Shown here: positions 45,611 to 58,019 of the stretch, piece after piece
Layout: every line of letters starts with the position of its first letter
Position numbering within the stretch: the stretch's first letter is position 1
NCBI RefSeq assembly: GCF_963259705.1
Contig: NC_081844.1
Coordinates: 43,093,341-43,157,340 of the forward strand
Direction: 5' to 3'
Length of the DNA: 64,000 nucleotides
Source of the DNA: Myotis daubentonii
Lineage: Eukaryota > Chordata > Mammalia > Chiroptera > Vespertilionidae
Notes under the pieces: generated by a model
What the model saw: only the letters and a program-made list of their open reading frames with translations
What the model was told of the DNA's origin: nothing
Database searches by the model: none
Position numbers and translations under genes: made by a program

Positions 45611-46910
45611 AAACTTTTTCAGATCAGTAAATGAACATCAAAACGTGGTAAGAAGACAGGAAGGCTGTATACAGACTGAGCAATGTGTGTGCAAAGAGGT
45701 ACTTGGCTCGTACATGAGCCTTAGACAACTTTTTCGGGAGGGCTGACAGCAACATGTGTTGTAATATAAAATTCCCTGGGCCTTGTCAGCCTGTAGCCAC
45801 ACATCAGTTAACAGTGGCTGCAGGTGAGAGAAAGCCCAGCTACCGTCAGCTACCCACCAGGGGCTATTTCCTCTGTAACAAGAAGTCCAGCAATCAGAGG
45901 TTGCAGAGGCTCAAGCTGATGGCAGCTGCTGCTTCAGGAATCATGTCGACATTCGTTTGAGGAAAAGAGAGAAGGAGAAAAGGCAGGGTTGGCATCAGGA
46001 AGGCAAATATTTTACCAGGAACATCACAACAGTCTTCTGTTTTTGTCACATTGCCCTCAACACTGTCCTGAGTCTCTTGTGGCTGAAGTATTGAAGGGAG
46101 AAGGGTCTTGGAATGCTGGTTATTTCGGTCATTGCCCATTGTCTGCCGCAGGGGACAGTCAGCATTAACAGTGCCCGTTGGCCAGCTTCTCCTGACAGTG
46201 CATGGCCTCATCTTCTTGCAGCATCCCCATCCTCAAAGTATTGCTGGGTGTGACCCTGGAGGCACCCCACTTGTGCTTGTAAACAAAGTCCTGCCCTCCT
46301 CAGTACTACCCTGCTCAGGCAGGTTCCGGTGACGTAGGACAATGCTCACAGGGCCCTGCCCTCCTCCAGGCCTCTGCCCTGGTCCTCTTGCTGCCTTCAT
46401 GGAGGATCTGGAACCCTCACACCAGCTGGGCTGCATTTCTTGCCATAGTGGGGAGAGCTCCTCCTCCCTGCCACGTGCACCCTTGTCACACAGTGTGCCT
46501 GTGTCTCACGAAGCTCCTCCTGAACCCGTTTCCTCACCTGGGCCTGTCACCCTTCACTCTTCATTGGTTCTGACCTTGCCCATGGGACTGGGCAGGTGAC
46601 CAGACACTGGAAATCCTTTTCACGGATATGACTTTCTCATTCTTGACACTCATCCAGAAGTACACCCCAGCATGCCCTTTTCGTGGCAAAATGTCTCATG
46701 CAAATAGACAACTGTGGAGGGACTCCCCTTGCCTCCTCACCTGCCCAGACAGAAATCTCAGTTTAAGCCTGAAAGGACCACCCTTACATACTGTCTTCTT
46801 GTTTGATCACCTGTGTTAATTCAGCTGGTCTACTTGGATGGATCACAAGCTCTGTCCTCCCTGCTCAATATTTGTTTCCCTGGTGGTAGTGTTGGAGCCA
46901 AAAGGGACTA
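45611..46910. other. Unannotated intergenic DNA
   Basis: No gene or clear repeat recognised. Confidence 0.45.
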
Positions 46911-46934
46911 TTTTCCAATCAAGAGTGGACACCC

Positions 46935-47294
<360 letters not shown>

Positions 47295-47653
47295 AAAGAA
47301 TGGAGAGCCAGTTGGAGCCTTCCTTAAAGCCCTGTGCTCTTCCTATGCCAACTGCGGCCTTCTTAGCATAGTGTATGCAACAGTAGTTGGGATCTGCATT
47401 AGTTAAGATGCAAATGCCAGTTGCTATCACAGAGACTCCAATATAACCATGGTTTAAGCAAGACAGAAATTTCTTTTTCTTGCTGGGCTCTGAACTGTTA
47501 GGGCACCTAGCTGCCTTAGATCTTATTGCCTTGGCATCCTCAACAGATGATTTCAAACCCTGTGTCTGTTATGGCTAGCTGTCAACCTAGTCCTAAGCAG
47601 TGAGAAGCAGGGAAGTAGAATGGGAGGAAATACTCCTTTTATTTTATGGGTAT

Positions 47654-47848
47654 AACCAGGAAGTTCTCCTCATAATTTTTGCTTAAATCCTATTAACCTA
47701 ACTTTTGTACCATTGCTCCTTATAGCTGCAAGGGGGTGAGGGAAGTGGGGTCCTTGTTCTACAGCCACAAGACTAGCTAAAAGGAGCAATGACACAAAAG
47801 TTAGGTTCATAGGATTTAAGCAAAAATTATGAGGAGAACTTCCTGGTT
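47654..47848. repeat. 74-bp inverted repeat with 47-bp spacer
   Basis: The arm at 47,654-47,727 (starts AACCAGGAAGTTCTCCTCAT) is the reverse complement of 47,775-47,848 (ends ATGAGGAGAACTTCCTGGTT) at 70 of 74 positions. The left arm and the spacer look continuous with the surrounding old repeat, so the right arm appears to be an inverted copy of the left. No target duplication or coding sequence is seen. Confidence 0.95.
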
Positions 47849-47945
47849 CTATTAGAACAGGATTATAGATATTGGCGAGCGACTAGCAGAATGGGATATA
47901 ATGCCTTCTAGATTTGGGGACAGGAAGGAGTGCTATAATTTAGGG

Positions 47946-48178
47946 CCGTGGTTCTCAACCAGGGGCAGTTTTCCAATCAAGAATGGAGACCCAGTTAGAG
48001 CCTTTTGGAGACATTTGGCAATGTCTGGAGATATCATTGGTCTAAACTGGGGGTGGGGGTGCTACTGGCATCTAGTGGGTAAATGCTGCTAAACATGCTA
48101 CCCAACAGGATGGCCCGCCACAACAACAAAAATACTAGCCTAAATGTAAGCAGTGCTGAAGTTGAGAAACCCTGCCTG
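47946..48178 (+). mobile_element. MER5A-like old hAT fragment with an internal insertion
   Basis: GTGGTTCTCAACCAGGGGC, ACATTTGGCAATGTCTGGAG, GGTGCTACTGGCATCTAGTG and GCTGAAGTTGAGAAACCCTG follow the MER5A order. Between GGGGCAGTTTTCC and TTTTGGAGACATTTGG are about 30 extra bases that match sequence 1 kb upstream. Confidence 0.85.
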
Positions 48179-48333
48179 AGGGATATATCTTTACAAATCC
48201 TTAGTCCACCACATGCTAACCATCCCTCTTGGCTTTCATTCTGTGTTTTCCTAAGAAATGTTCTAAGACTGGTGTCCTTGCAGGTGAGATTTGGGTGATA
48301 TGAGTATGCGTCCGATAAGTTAGAATTGTAACT

Positions 48334-48710
48334 TGCTATGGTCTGAATGCTTGTGTCCATTGCCCCATGCCCCCAATTCATAAATTGGAATTCTGATGCC
48401 TGATGTGATGGTATGAGGAGGTGCCATGCTGAGAACATGAGGGTGCACTCCTCATGTATAGGATTAATGTTTGTATAAAAGACACCCGCACAGAGCTCCT
48501 TTGCCCCTTCCACCATGTGAGAACAGAGCGAAAAGTTGCTGGCTATGAACCTGAAAGAGGGTCATCATCCAACCTTGAAGATCAAGTTCCTGGCCCCTTG
48601 ATCTGGAACTTCCCACCTCCAGAACTGTGAGAAATACAATTTTTTTGTTGTTGTTTATAAAATACTCAGTCTTTGGTATTTTGTTATAACAGTCCAAACA
48701 GACTTAGACA
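48334..48710 (+). mobile_element. MaLR-type LTR (MLT1-like)
   Basis: Starts TGCTATGGTCTGAATGCTTG and ends CCAAACAGACTTAGACA, with TTGTATAAAAGACACCC (TATA region), CTTCCACCATGTGAGAACA, CCTCCAGAACTGTGAGAAAT and TTTGGTATTTTGTTATAAC. This order is diagnostic of MaLR LTRs of the ERVL lineage. No internal region adjoins. Confidence 0.7.
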
Positions 48711-49601
48711 GAACTATAAGACAGTTTGCCATAGGTTATTTCAATAAAGGAATTACACTTGGCGACCATAGTGTGTATTTGCATGGTAGCTATTACAACC
48801 CAGCTTTAGTCCTAAAGAGGAAGATTTCCTTCTTGGGGTTTTCCCAAGCTGTTTAATAATATATACCACACCAGTAATCCAGAGGAAAGCAGGAAATCTA
48901 TTCAATTAAAGACAAGTGTAATTTTGTACAATTAATCATAATCTTCTTAAGGGAAATAAAAGTAATTTGTTTTTAGTAAGAGGGAACCTATAATTATTCG
49001 TGTGAGCGGAAAACCCACTCATTAATACATCATGTTTGCTTTGAATGTGGTGACATGCGTTGCAGTTTTGCTGTTAGTCTTTGGCTTGAAAAAGCATGTG
49101 CTAAGTCTTGTCATTTCTGGTTCTGATCATCTGCTTTGATGACAGATTAAAAATGCAGTTTGGCGTTTGAGGACTCAATCAACTGGAGTGAATGGCACCC
49201 AACCCTCAGCTTTCCAACAGGAGACGATGACACTTAATAAACTCCAGGATTCGTGATGTGACTTGTCACTGGTTCAGCCGGAAGGACAGGAGAATGTCAC
49301 GGTTGCTACAGTGACCACTCGGAAGTTGTGTTCTATAAACCTGGACAATCAACTTCTGGAAACTCGCCCCTGGGATGAGGATACAGTGTGTGTCAGCCAT
49401 GTATCTCGAAAACCTGTGATTACTGGGGCTGTGATTTAGGCAGCAGACATTTTTCTTGTGCACAGAAACAAGCATGGTGTTCCTCAATTCCTATCTCCCT
49501 GGACCTGAGAGATCTAAGTCCTTCATAAAACTTTATAGTCAGCTCTCTTAAACATCCATTTCACAGTGAATCACAGACAACTTTTGCACTTTTGTTCCAT
49601 T
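48711..49601. other. Unannotated intergenic DNA
   Basis: No gene or clear repeat recognised. Confidence 0.45.
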
Positions 49602-49612
49602 TCTACTTCTTT

Positions 49613-49834
49613 TAAATTTTTTTCTTTTAAAATATGTTTTTATTGATTTCAGAGAGAAGGGAGAGGGAGAGAGAGAAACATCAATGATGATAATCGTCAA
49701 TTGGTTGCCTCCTGCATGCCACCTACTGGAGGTCGAGCCCACAACCTGGGCATGTGCCCTGACCAGGAATCCAACTGTGACCTCCTGGTTCATGGGTTGA
49801 TACTCAACCACTGAGCCACACTGGTCGGGCTCTG
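49613..49834 (-). mobile_element. Ves SINE, reverse orientation
   Basis: Flanked by TCTACTTCTTT at 49,602-49,612 and 49,835-49,845. Minus-strand head GCCCGACCAGTGTGGCTCAGT. Confidence 0.93.
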
Positions 49835-49845
49835 TCTACTTCTTT

Positions 49846-50304
49846 ATTTTTCACATCTCTAGTTTTGTCTTTCCTATGAGACAGTAAATATTTTGAGGAA
49901 AAAAATTCACTGCTTATGTTTTGTTTTTCCCACGACATTTAATGCAGTTCCTTACATCTACATCTTCACTGGCGTTCGTGTTTTAGCTTTACTTAGTACC
50001 ATGGTTAGTAAGCATGCTGTTGGAGCCACAGTTACACTTAGCACCATTTTAAGACTGTATGCCATTAAATTGCTCTTAATTAGAAACACAACAGAATTTG
50101 GAACATTAGAGAATAAGAGGTTGGATTTTGTGTGATTATGAGATATTTTGAATAGGGAAATAAGTACACACATATACATGCAAATAATATACAGAATTTT
50201 ATTTTTTTGTATCTGTGATATCTAGTAAAGACCATTTAAAGCAGAATGCATCAGAAATGTTAAGCTTATGTGGTGATGAAAGAAAGCTGTTTAATATCTG
50301 TGTT
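49846..50304. other. Unannotated intergenic DNA
   Basis: No gene or clear repeat recognised. Confidence 0.45.
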
Positions 50305-50525
50305 CATTGGCGAGGTGGAAAGAGCATAGCTCCAGCAACCAAGACGACTGAAGCCGCTGGTCACAGTTTACCACTTATTAGCTGTGTGTCTGTGAGAAAG
50401 TTACATGAACTGCCATGAGCCTCACTCTCCCTGTGCCTGAGATGGGGATTGTGATATCTTCCTCTCCAAGGCTGTAGCACATATGAAATCAAAGGACTTC
50501 ACATGTACAGTACCTGGCACCCTGT
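50305..50525 (+). repeat. MIR SINE
   Basis: GGCGAGGTGGAAAGAGCATAG, CACTTATTAGCTGTGTGTCTG, GAAAGTTACATGAACTGCC, CCCTGTGCCTGAGATGGGG and AGTACCTGGCACC run in MIR order. Confidence 0.8.
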
Positions 50526-50877
50526 CTGAGATACTGGAAGTAACAGGTATCAGAAAAAGAAAAAATAAACCAAGGAAAAGAATGCTTTTTATATATTACT
50601 TTATTTTTTAGGTTTTTTTAAAAGAATGCTTTTTAAATAGGAAACCTAAACAATGATATAAGACAAGGCTTGAAATAGTGATTGCAAAGCCATGGTTCTT
50701 AGTGCACATGCCCAGAGTTCCAATTGAAATAAAGTACCATTAATTATTAGTAATTCTGAAGTGACAGCATTGTGCTAAGTGCTTTGTATAGGATCAACTC
50801 ATATTATGCTTGTAAACAATCTGATATGATTATAACTTTCCCCATTTTGCTGATAAAGAAATTTTAACCCAAATTAA

Positions 50878-51626
50878 AGTGACAATGAGGTATCATCTCA
50901 CACCTGCCAGAATGGCTACCATCAGTAAATCAACAAAAAGCAAGTGCTGGTGAGGATGTGGAGAAGAGCGAACCCTAGTGCACTGATGGTAAGAATATAT
51001 AATGGTGTAGCCACTGTGGAAAACACTATAGAGTCTCCTCAAAAAATTAAAAATGGAACTGCCTTTTGACCCAGTGATCCCAATTCTGGGAATATATCCT
51101 AAAAAATCCCGAAATACCAATTTGAAAGAATATATGTACTTCTGTGTTCATAGCAGCATTATTTACAATAGCCAAGATCTGGAAACAACCCAAGTGCTCA
51201 TCAGTAGATAAGCGTACATTTACACGATGGAATACTACACAGCCATGAAAAAAGGAAATGTAACTTTTTGAAACAGCATAGATGGACCTGGAGATTCTTG
51301 TCCTAAGTGAAATAAGCCAGTCAGAGAAAGACAAATACCATATTATCTCACTTATATGTGGAACTTAACGAACAAAATAAACTGACGATTAGACACAGAG
51401 GCACAAATACATGGAACAGACTGACAGATGACAGAGGGTGGGGAAAACTGGATGAAATAAGGTGAAGTATTAGCCAAAGAACATGCATAATCTATAGACA
51501 CAGACAACAGGGTGGTAATGGCCAGAGGGAAGGGTGAGAAGGAGTTGGGTGGAGGTCGGCAAAGTGTGGGGTGCGGAGAGATATCTGTAATAATGTTAAC
51601 AATAAAAATAAACTAAAAAAAAAAAG
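50878..51626 (+). mobile_element. L1 LINE, 5'-truncated 3' end, sense
   Basis: GAGGTATCATCTCACACCTG, TGCCTTTTGACCCAGTGATCC, TGGAATACTACACAGCCATG, CATATTATCTCACTTATATG, then a 3' UTR ending AACAATAAAAATAAACTAAAA plus poly-A. Only the end of ORF2 is present and its frame is broken. Younger looking than the reverse L1 pieces elsewhere. Confidence 0.85.
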
Positions 51627-51808
51627 ATTAAGAACAAAAAAAGTTGCTTTCCTGACTTGTACCTGGGGCAATCTTTTCTCCAGGCTTGCCAAAGGCTGCC
51701 TCCTCACTGCATCCTCACACAGAGGGAGAGAGAAAAAGAGGGAGCTCTCTGATCTCTTCTTCTCCTTATAATGACACCTGTCCTATGGGACCAGGGCCTC
51801 ACCCTTAC

Positions 51809-52150
51809 TGTAGACTGAACGTTTGGGTCTCCCCACAATTCATCTGCTGAAATCCCAATCCCCAGTGTGATGGGATTAGGCAGTGAGGCTTTGGGGAGGT
51901 AACTGGGGCCCGAGGGCAGAGCCCTTATGAATGGGATTAGTGCTCTTATAAAAGAGACCCCAGAGAGCTCCTTTGCCCCTTGTGCAGTGAGAGGTTATAG
52001 TGAGAAGAACCAGGAAGAGCATCCTCACCAGACACCGAATCTGCCAGTGACTTGGTCTTGGACTTCCCAGCCTCCAGAGCTGTGGGAAATAACTGTGCTG
52101 TGAATAAGCCATCCTGCATTTTGTTACTGAAACCAAAATGGACTCAGACA
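51809..52150 (+). mobile_element. Second MaLR-type LTR (MLT1-like)
   Basis: TGTAGACTGAACGTTTGGGT, AGTGTGATGGGATTAGGCAG, TTATAAAAGAGACCCCAGAG, CCTCCAGAGCTGTGGGAAAT and AAATGGACTCAGACA follow the same order as the copy at 48,334. Same orientation, but too diverged and with an L1 between them, so I do not read the two as one provirus. Confidence 0.7.
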
Positions 52151-52379
52151 GCTCTAATGACCTCATCTAATCTTAACTAATTTTCCTTAAAGGCTCAATT
52201 CCAAAGGCAGTCACATTGAGGGTTGGAGCTCCACATTGTCTGTATCTATAGGTGTTGATATGAATCTTCGGGGCACAGTTCAGTCCATTCACATGAGTCC
52301 CAACTGGAGACCTAGTGATTCTTTGTAATATTTCTTAGTTATTATTCATTTACTTTGTGAAGGTTATATTCTCAAAGAA

Positions 52380-52640
52380 TCCTTCTCTGACCTGAGACCC
52401 CCCCACATTGGATCAAAGCCCCCAGTCGTGCCCTCTCCCAGCAACCTGTACTTCACCTTTATAGCCTTCTCACTATTGCAATTAAATAGTAATTGCATGA
52501 TTAATTGTTTAATGTCTTTCTTCCCTGCCAGATTATTTCCCCAATGAAAACAGGAACCAGGTCTATTTTAATAACAGCCATATTCAACACTGGTTCTTGC
52601 CCATAGCAATAAATTCTTTTTAAATGAGTTATTTCATTCA
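52380..52640 (+). repeat. L2 3' fragment, sense
   Basis: TTATAGCCTTCTCACTATTGC, CCTGCCAGATTATTTCCCC, then AGGAACCAGGTCTATTTTAAT and GCCCATAGCAATAAATTC resemble the L2 terminus. Confidence 0.5.
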
Positions 52641-55600
52641 CTCGCTTATTCATCCATTAGCTAACATATTAAGTATTCACAAGCCCTAGGAACTGTGCTG
52701 TAAACAGGGAAGCAAACATAAATGTGCCTGCAGAGTTCACAATTTAGTACAGAAAGTTCCTCTTGAGAACGTGATGAAAGAAATGGTTCCTCTCTCCAGA
52801 AACGACCCATTTATAATGAATGCGAGATTTTGTATTGAGCTTGCTGTTCACAGATCCCTGGAAGTCTACTCACTATCTTCCTAAAACTCTTTACATTCTG
52901 AAATCAGAATCCCCTTCTGAAAGGCAGACTTGAAAACACGTACAAGGTAAGGGGAGGAATGGAGGAGGGCATCAGCATGTCCTGCTGTGGCTCAGAAAGG
53001 GCTTCCACTGGAAATGAGGCGATTTCATCAGGAGAAGAAGTGGGAGCATCAGAGGTTAAGGAACACAGTGTTTGTTTGGAAAAACATGGAGGCGTGAAAG
53101 AACATCCTTACCTTGTAAAGATGGGAATGTGTGACTGGGAAGAAGTTGAGTGGGTGAGGAGTAGGGAGAAGTCAGCAGAGGATACTGTAGAGGTAACTAA
53201 ATCTAACTAGATCGGGGGGACTTTGCTTCATCCTGGGCTTGAGGAGTGTTTTGTTGTTTGTTTGTTTGTTTATTTGAATTGCAGGGTGTTATTCAGGGAG
53301 TGACAGGATGAGTCTTGTAGTTTAGAAGGAGCCCCCTGGTGGTGGTGTTGAGGGCCCATTGGAGCCTGCAGACCAGCTGTACTAGCCCCAAGGCCTGAAC
53401 AAAGGTTAGACACGGGGATTTAAGGAGAGGGTAGAGGCTGGAGTGATATTTAGGAAGGAGAAAAATAAAATATGTGGTAAGAATAGTATCAGAAGTGACC
53501 TGTGCAGTGAGAAGAGAAGACTGAAGGTGGGCTGTGCTCATGGCTCTCCTTGTTGCTCCGCTGGGGAGAGCAGACCCAGTGTAATTGACAGCCTCTCAGC
53601 TCACTGTCAAGGAGTTAGGGAGAACCTCCCCCTCCAGTATACCTGGCTCATGGTGGATGTGCTGTGATGGGTGTATTCTCGCCCAGGTAGCAGTGCTGTT
53701 GTACCGAGGGGAACAATAATAGTCTTGGGTTTACACTAAAGTATGTGTTGAAAAAAGAAAGCTCAGCCTAACCATTACTGTAGATACACAGTGAGAAAAA
53801 AATGGAAGGTTTTGAGAAGTTTGAATGCCACCTCACATTGTGTGTTAATGATCTTTGGGGTCGCTGGGACAGATCTAATAAACCATGCCTGTTGCTGAAA
53901 TAACAATTATAGGAAAAATATAACCCTTTTCTATTGCAATCAATAGAACTGTCCACAAAGATTGAACCCCTCTGGTTTGCCCTGGGATGCTGGATCCCAG
54001 AATACTCTTGGCCTTTCGGCTGACCCACACATTGGTCAGTTGTCTAAAACAGATGTTTCTTTCCAAGGCTGCATATGCGTGGGTAGTGAGAGAGGGGCTT
54101 GGACAAATTTGCTCCAACTCATCCTGATAGCATTGTAGACTATTTGTTGTTAAATGCAGCTTTTGTCTTGTAACTTTTGGGGTCAAAGTGCCTCCCTATT
54201 TAATGGCTGCATATCCCTTTAAGGTCTGCTATCACCCATTGTATTCACTTTTAGTGAAGTATAGCTCCTATTGTATTTGCTTTCAGTAAAGTCTGCTTTG
54301 GTGTGTTGACCTCTGCTTACAAAATGGATGCTATAAAAATAACCTTATAATATACAGTTTTTCATGACAGCGAAGTCCACTCTACTGCTTAATGTGTCCT
54401 TTATGAAGACCTATGAGGAGGAAATTTCACTCAGATCCCTCTGCTGCACAAGTGGATGTATTTCTTATAGCTATTATTACTTGTAGATCATGTTTCCTTA
54501 GCTGCTTTGGCCACTAGGCACTCGGAATCACATATGCATCTCTTCTTTAGTACTGAATATATCCTTATGGCTTGACTTTATTTGTGTAACTTTTCCACTG
54601 ACCTCATGTTATTGCTCTGGCCTTGGGGGCTGAGGGTGGTCCCTTGCCTTGTAAAGTCATTTTCTAATGATTTTTTTTAAAGACAACAGGCATAACACCT
54701 TCCACAGGTCAGGGGTCTGAGCCCTGTGTAGCTGAATCCTCTGCTCCTATCTCAGAGACTTGAAGTCAGGGTGTTGGCTGATGCTGCAGTTCTCATCTGA
54801 AGCTCAGGGTTTTTTTTCCCGGCTCACTGCTTAATGGCGGAATTCACTTCCTTGCACCCATAGGACTGAGGTCCGTATTTCCTGCTGGTTTCAGCTGGGG
54901 CTTGCTCTCAGCCTCCAGAGGCTGTGCCTCCGGGTTAGCAGTGTATGGCATGCGGTTTGCGTTCTTCCTGGAGGCCAGAGGAACACTTGGCCTGGCCTGA
55001 GTGCCCCTCACCCCCTCCAATGTCTTTGGCTCCCTCTGCCACCAGCCAGAGGAAAGGCTCTGCTTTGAAGGATGTTACCTGATCAGATTAGGCCTGCCCA
55101 CATAATCTACATATTTTAAAGTTCATTGAATTGGGATTTAATGATACCTTTAAATTCCTTTCACAGTTGTTCCTTGATAAGTGTTCAATTGCATAGCTGG
55201 GGTGGGAAAGGGAAACCTTGGGGAGGGTTGCCTTAGAATTCTGCCAATCATAATCCCAGAGTGTAGGACTGTGCAGCTGTGCGAAGGAGCAGGCGGGTCT
55301 CGATACACAGCCAGGGAGCAGTCTCCAAGATACGGTATCCTGAAAAATCGAGGTGTAGAATAGTACTTATAGCCTGCAACTTTTTGTATTAGAAAGAGGA
55401 TAGAACAGGACAGATATGTGCATTTTCTAATATTAAAAAAAACTGAAGGATAAAAAAAATTAACAAAATCAGCGATTAATAGGGGTAGGAAGAAAAGAGG
55501 AAACAAGGGCATGGATGAAAACTATACTATCTGAATGTACCTGTTTTGTGGTTTACACTTAAGAACCATGTAAATGTTTCAGATCATTAAAAGACAAAAT

Positions 55601-55829
55601 TAAATAAAAATGATAAAAATAAGGCAATTTCCAAGAATTGGAAACAAGCTGGTGTCAAGTTTGTGGCATAACTCCTTAGAAAGAAATATTTAAGGAGCTT
55701 TGAAATCACAGTATTTAAATGGCAGTATTTCTATACATACTTTAGGGATAAAACCCAATTGCATTCAGTACTCTTATTGTCAGTGTTAATATTTGCATTG
55801 CTGTAGTTTCCCTCCTGCCCCAATTTTTA
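52641..55829. other. Unannotated intergenic DNA, 3.2 kb
   Basis: No exon or young transposon recognised. 54,235-54,300 holds two imperfect copies of TATTGTATTCACTTTTAGTG / TATTGTATTTGCTTTCAGTA. A GTTT-rich tract lies at 53,250-53,272. Confidence 0.45.
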
Positions 55830-55867
55830 TAAAATTCTGGTAAAATGCACATAACAAAATTTACTGT

Positions 55868-56075
55868 CTTGCCTGGCTGGGTGGCTCAGTTGGTTGGAAC
55901 ATCATCCCGTGCACCAAAGGGGTTGCGGGTTGGGTTCCAGGTTGGGGGACATGCGGGAGGTAGCCAATTGATGTTTCTCTCTCACATCGATGTTTCTCAC
56001 TATCTCTCCCTTCCTCTCTCTAAAATCAATGAGCATATCCCCAGGTGAGAATTAAAAAAAGAAAAAAGAAAAATA
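55868..56075 (+). mobile_element. Ves SINE with splice-donor-like tail
   Basis: Head GCCTGGCTGGGTGGCTCAGTT, then a shortened middle, GATGTTTCTCTCTCACATCG, and AAATCAATGAGCATATCC with CCAGGTGAGAATTAAAAAAA. Target duplication not clear. Confidence 0.88.
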
Positions 56076-56743
56076 GTGCCCCAGCCATTTTAAGTGTATA
56101 GCTCAGAAGTATCAAGCACATCTATATTGTACGGTTAGGGTTAGGGATAGGGTTACCATTAGGCAATCAATGCCACTATTCCTCTCCACAACTTTTTTCA
56201 TCTTGCAAAACTGAAACATCATGCCCATTAAACAACCACTCTCTATTCCTCTTCCTCCACCCTTTCTTTTCTATATGGTTTTGACTACTCTAAGTATCTC
56301 ATATAAGTAGAACCATATAGTATTCATCTTTCTTGTGACAGGTTTATTTCATTTAGTATAGCATCCTCAAAGTTTTTCCATGTTGCAGCCTACTTCAGAA
56401 TTTCCTTACCTTTTAAGAATAAATAATATTTGTGTGTGTGTGACATTTTACTTATCCATCATTCCTAGATGGTTACTTGGGTTGCTTCGATGATTTAGCT
56501 ATTGTAAGCAATGCTGCTTTGAACACTGGCACACAAATATCACTTCCAGAGCTTGCTTTCAATTCTTTTGAGTATATACCCAGAAATGGAATTGCTGGAT
56601 TATATGCACTTGCTCTATTTTTTTTCATTTTTTATTTTAGGAACTACCATACTGTTTTCCAAAGCAACAGTTTACAGTCCCAACAAGAGTGCACAAGAGC
56701 TCCAGTTTTTTCACATCCTCACCAACACTTATTTTCTTTTTAA

Positions 56744-57011
56744 CTAGAGGCCTGATGCATGAAATTCGTGCACATGGTCAGCGGGGGGGTGGGGGGGGAT
56801 CCCCTCTGCCTGGATTGCGCCCTCTTGCAATTCGGGAGCCCTCGGAAGGTGTCCAACTGACAGCTTAGGCCTGCTCCCCACGAGGAGCTCACTGACCACG
56901 AGAGGGCAGCTCCTGCATTGAGCATCTGCCCCCTGGTGATCAGTGTGTGTCATAGCGACCTGTCATTCCACTGTTCTGTCAATTTGCATATTAGCCTTTT
57001 ATTATATAGGA
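56744..57011 (-). mobile_element. HeliBat Helitron, reverse orientation, 268 bp
   Basis: Minus strand begins TCCTATATAATAAAAGGC at 57,011 (preceded by A; T at 57,012) and ends with the hairpin GTGCACGAATTTCATGCATC and AGGCCTCTAG at 56,744 (A at 56,743). Flanks TTTTTAA + TAGTAGCTATTC restore the host L1. Confidence 0.95.
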
Positions 57012-57060
57012 TAGTAGCTATTCTAATGGGCATTAGGTTGTACTCATACATTTTTGTAAG

Positions 57061-57869
57061 TCATTTCAAATCCCTTTTGGATCTAGGTGGAATAAAAATA
57101 ATATTTTAAAGAATGCTTAATTTGCTTAGTTTTCTCTCTTCTCCTTCAGGCTGCATCTAGCCCTCAAATCTAGCTTTTCCATGCATTTCTTTCTTCTCCC
57201 TTTTCTCTGATTTTTTTTTGGTATTAATAGAATTTTGTACTTTGTTTTCGGACTACTCCCTAGTGTTTCCTGTGTATTTAGTCCTGTTGTCACTTTTTTT
57301 TTTTTTTTTAGCAGTAGTAGTAGTGAATGTGGCTCACACTTTCCTTAACCATCCCTAATGACATGATATTATATCAAGACTTCCCTTTTATAGTATAATT
57401 GTAACAATCGCTCAGCTTTTAGCTTATTAATTGTGAGTACTCAGCACAAATCTTTAGAATTGCATGAACCTATTTTTGTTTGCAGCAGCAGCTAATGCTT
57501 GTCTTATTGATCCTGAAAGAGTATTCAATCATTCAATTAATACTTCTTAAGCTCCTATTATATTTTGTTTTTAACAGGGCATCTGCCTTTGCAATGCCCT
57601 TTTGGGATGAATGGTAATGTCCAGCTGAGGCCCATTTCTATGGCAACTTGGGGGGAGGAACAGGTAGGGTAGGTTTTGGTATGAATTTGATACTTAAGGA
57701 CCACTACAGGTTGAGCATGCATTCCCCAAAGACAAACACTGGATGAAAGGCAGACACTGGAACTCCCAACAGTGTACAGTAGGCCCTGGAACGCTGGGGT
57801 TAGGGATACCCACAGCCCCCATCCCAGGCGAAAATCTGCCTATAATTGCATATATTTTAGGTTCTAATG
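57061..57869. other. Unannotated intergenic DNA
   Basis: T-run near 57,295-57,310; no gene or clear repeat recognised. Confidence 0.45.
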
Positions 57870-57979
57870 GTGACCAATTTGTCTTGGTTTGCTGGGGACT
57901 GTCCTGATTGTAAAACGGAAAGTCCAGAGTCTTAGCAATCCCATTAAGCAATTCCAGGTAAACAGGAGTGGTTGGCCAC
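57870..57979. mobile_element. Possible short old DNA transposon (MITE-like)
   Basis: The ends GTGACCAATTTGTCTTGG and the reverse complement of ...AGTGGTTGGCCAC match at 17 of 26 positions, and the middle GGGGACTGTCCTGATTG is the kind of sequence found in old mammalian hAT-like repeats. No clear duplication. Confidence 0.35.
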
Positions 57980-58019
57980 TGAAGCTTGATTCCCAGGTGC
58001 CAAGGGGTACGGAGTACAG

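Larger units (their letters stand above)
55830..57060 (-). mobile_element. Old L1 LINE 3' part, reverse, holding a SINE and a Helitron
   Basis: AAATGCACATAACAAAATTTAC and CATTTTAAGTGTATAGCTC flank the SINE; CTATATGGTTTTGACTACTC, GAACCATATAGTATTCATC, AGCAATGCTGCTTTGAACAC, GAGTATATACCCAGAAATGG and CCCAACAAGAGTGCACAAGAG continue the complement of L1 to the Helitron, after which TAGCTATTCTAATGGGCAT resumes it. Confidence 0.8.

Noticed and set aside
48334..52150. The two MaLR LTRs as ends of one provirus
   Set aside because: Too diverged from each other, and the interval holds a SINE, MIR and L1 rather than retroviral sequence.
56135..56156. Telomere-like GGTTAGGGTTAGGGATAGGG
   Set aside because: Only about three units, embedded in an old L1; too short to call an interstitial telomere.
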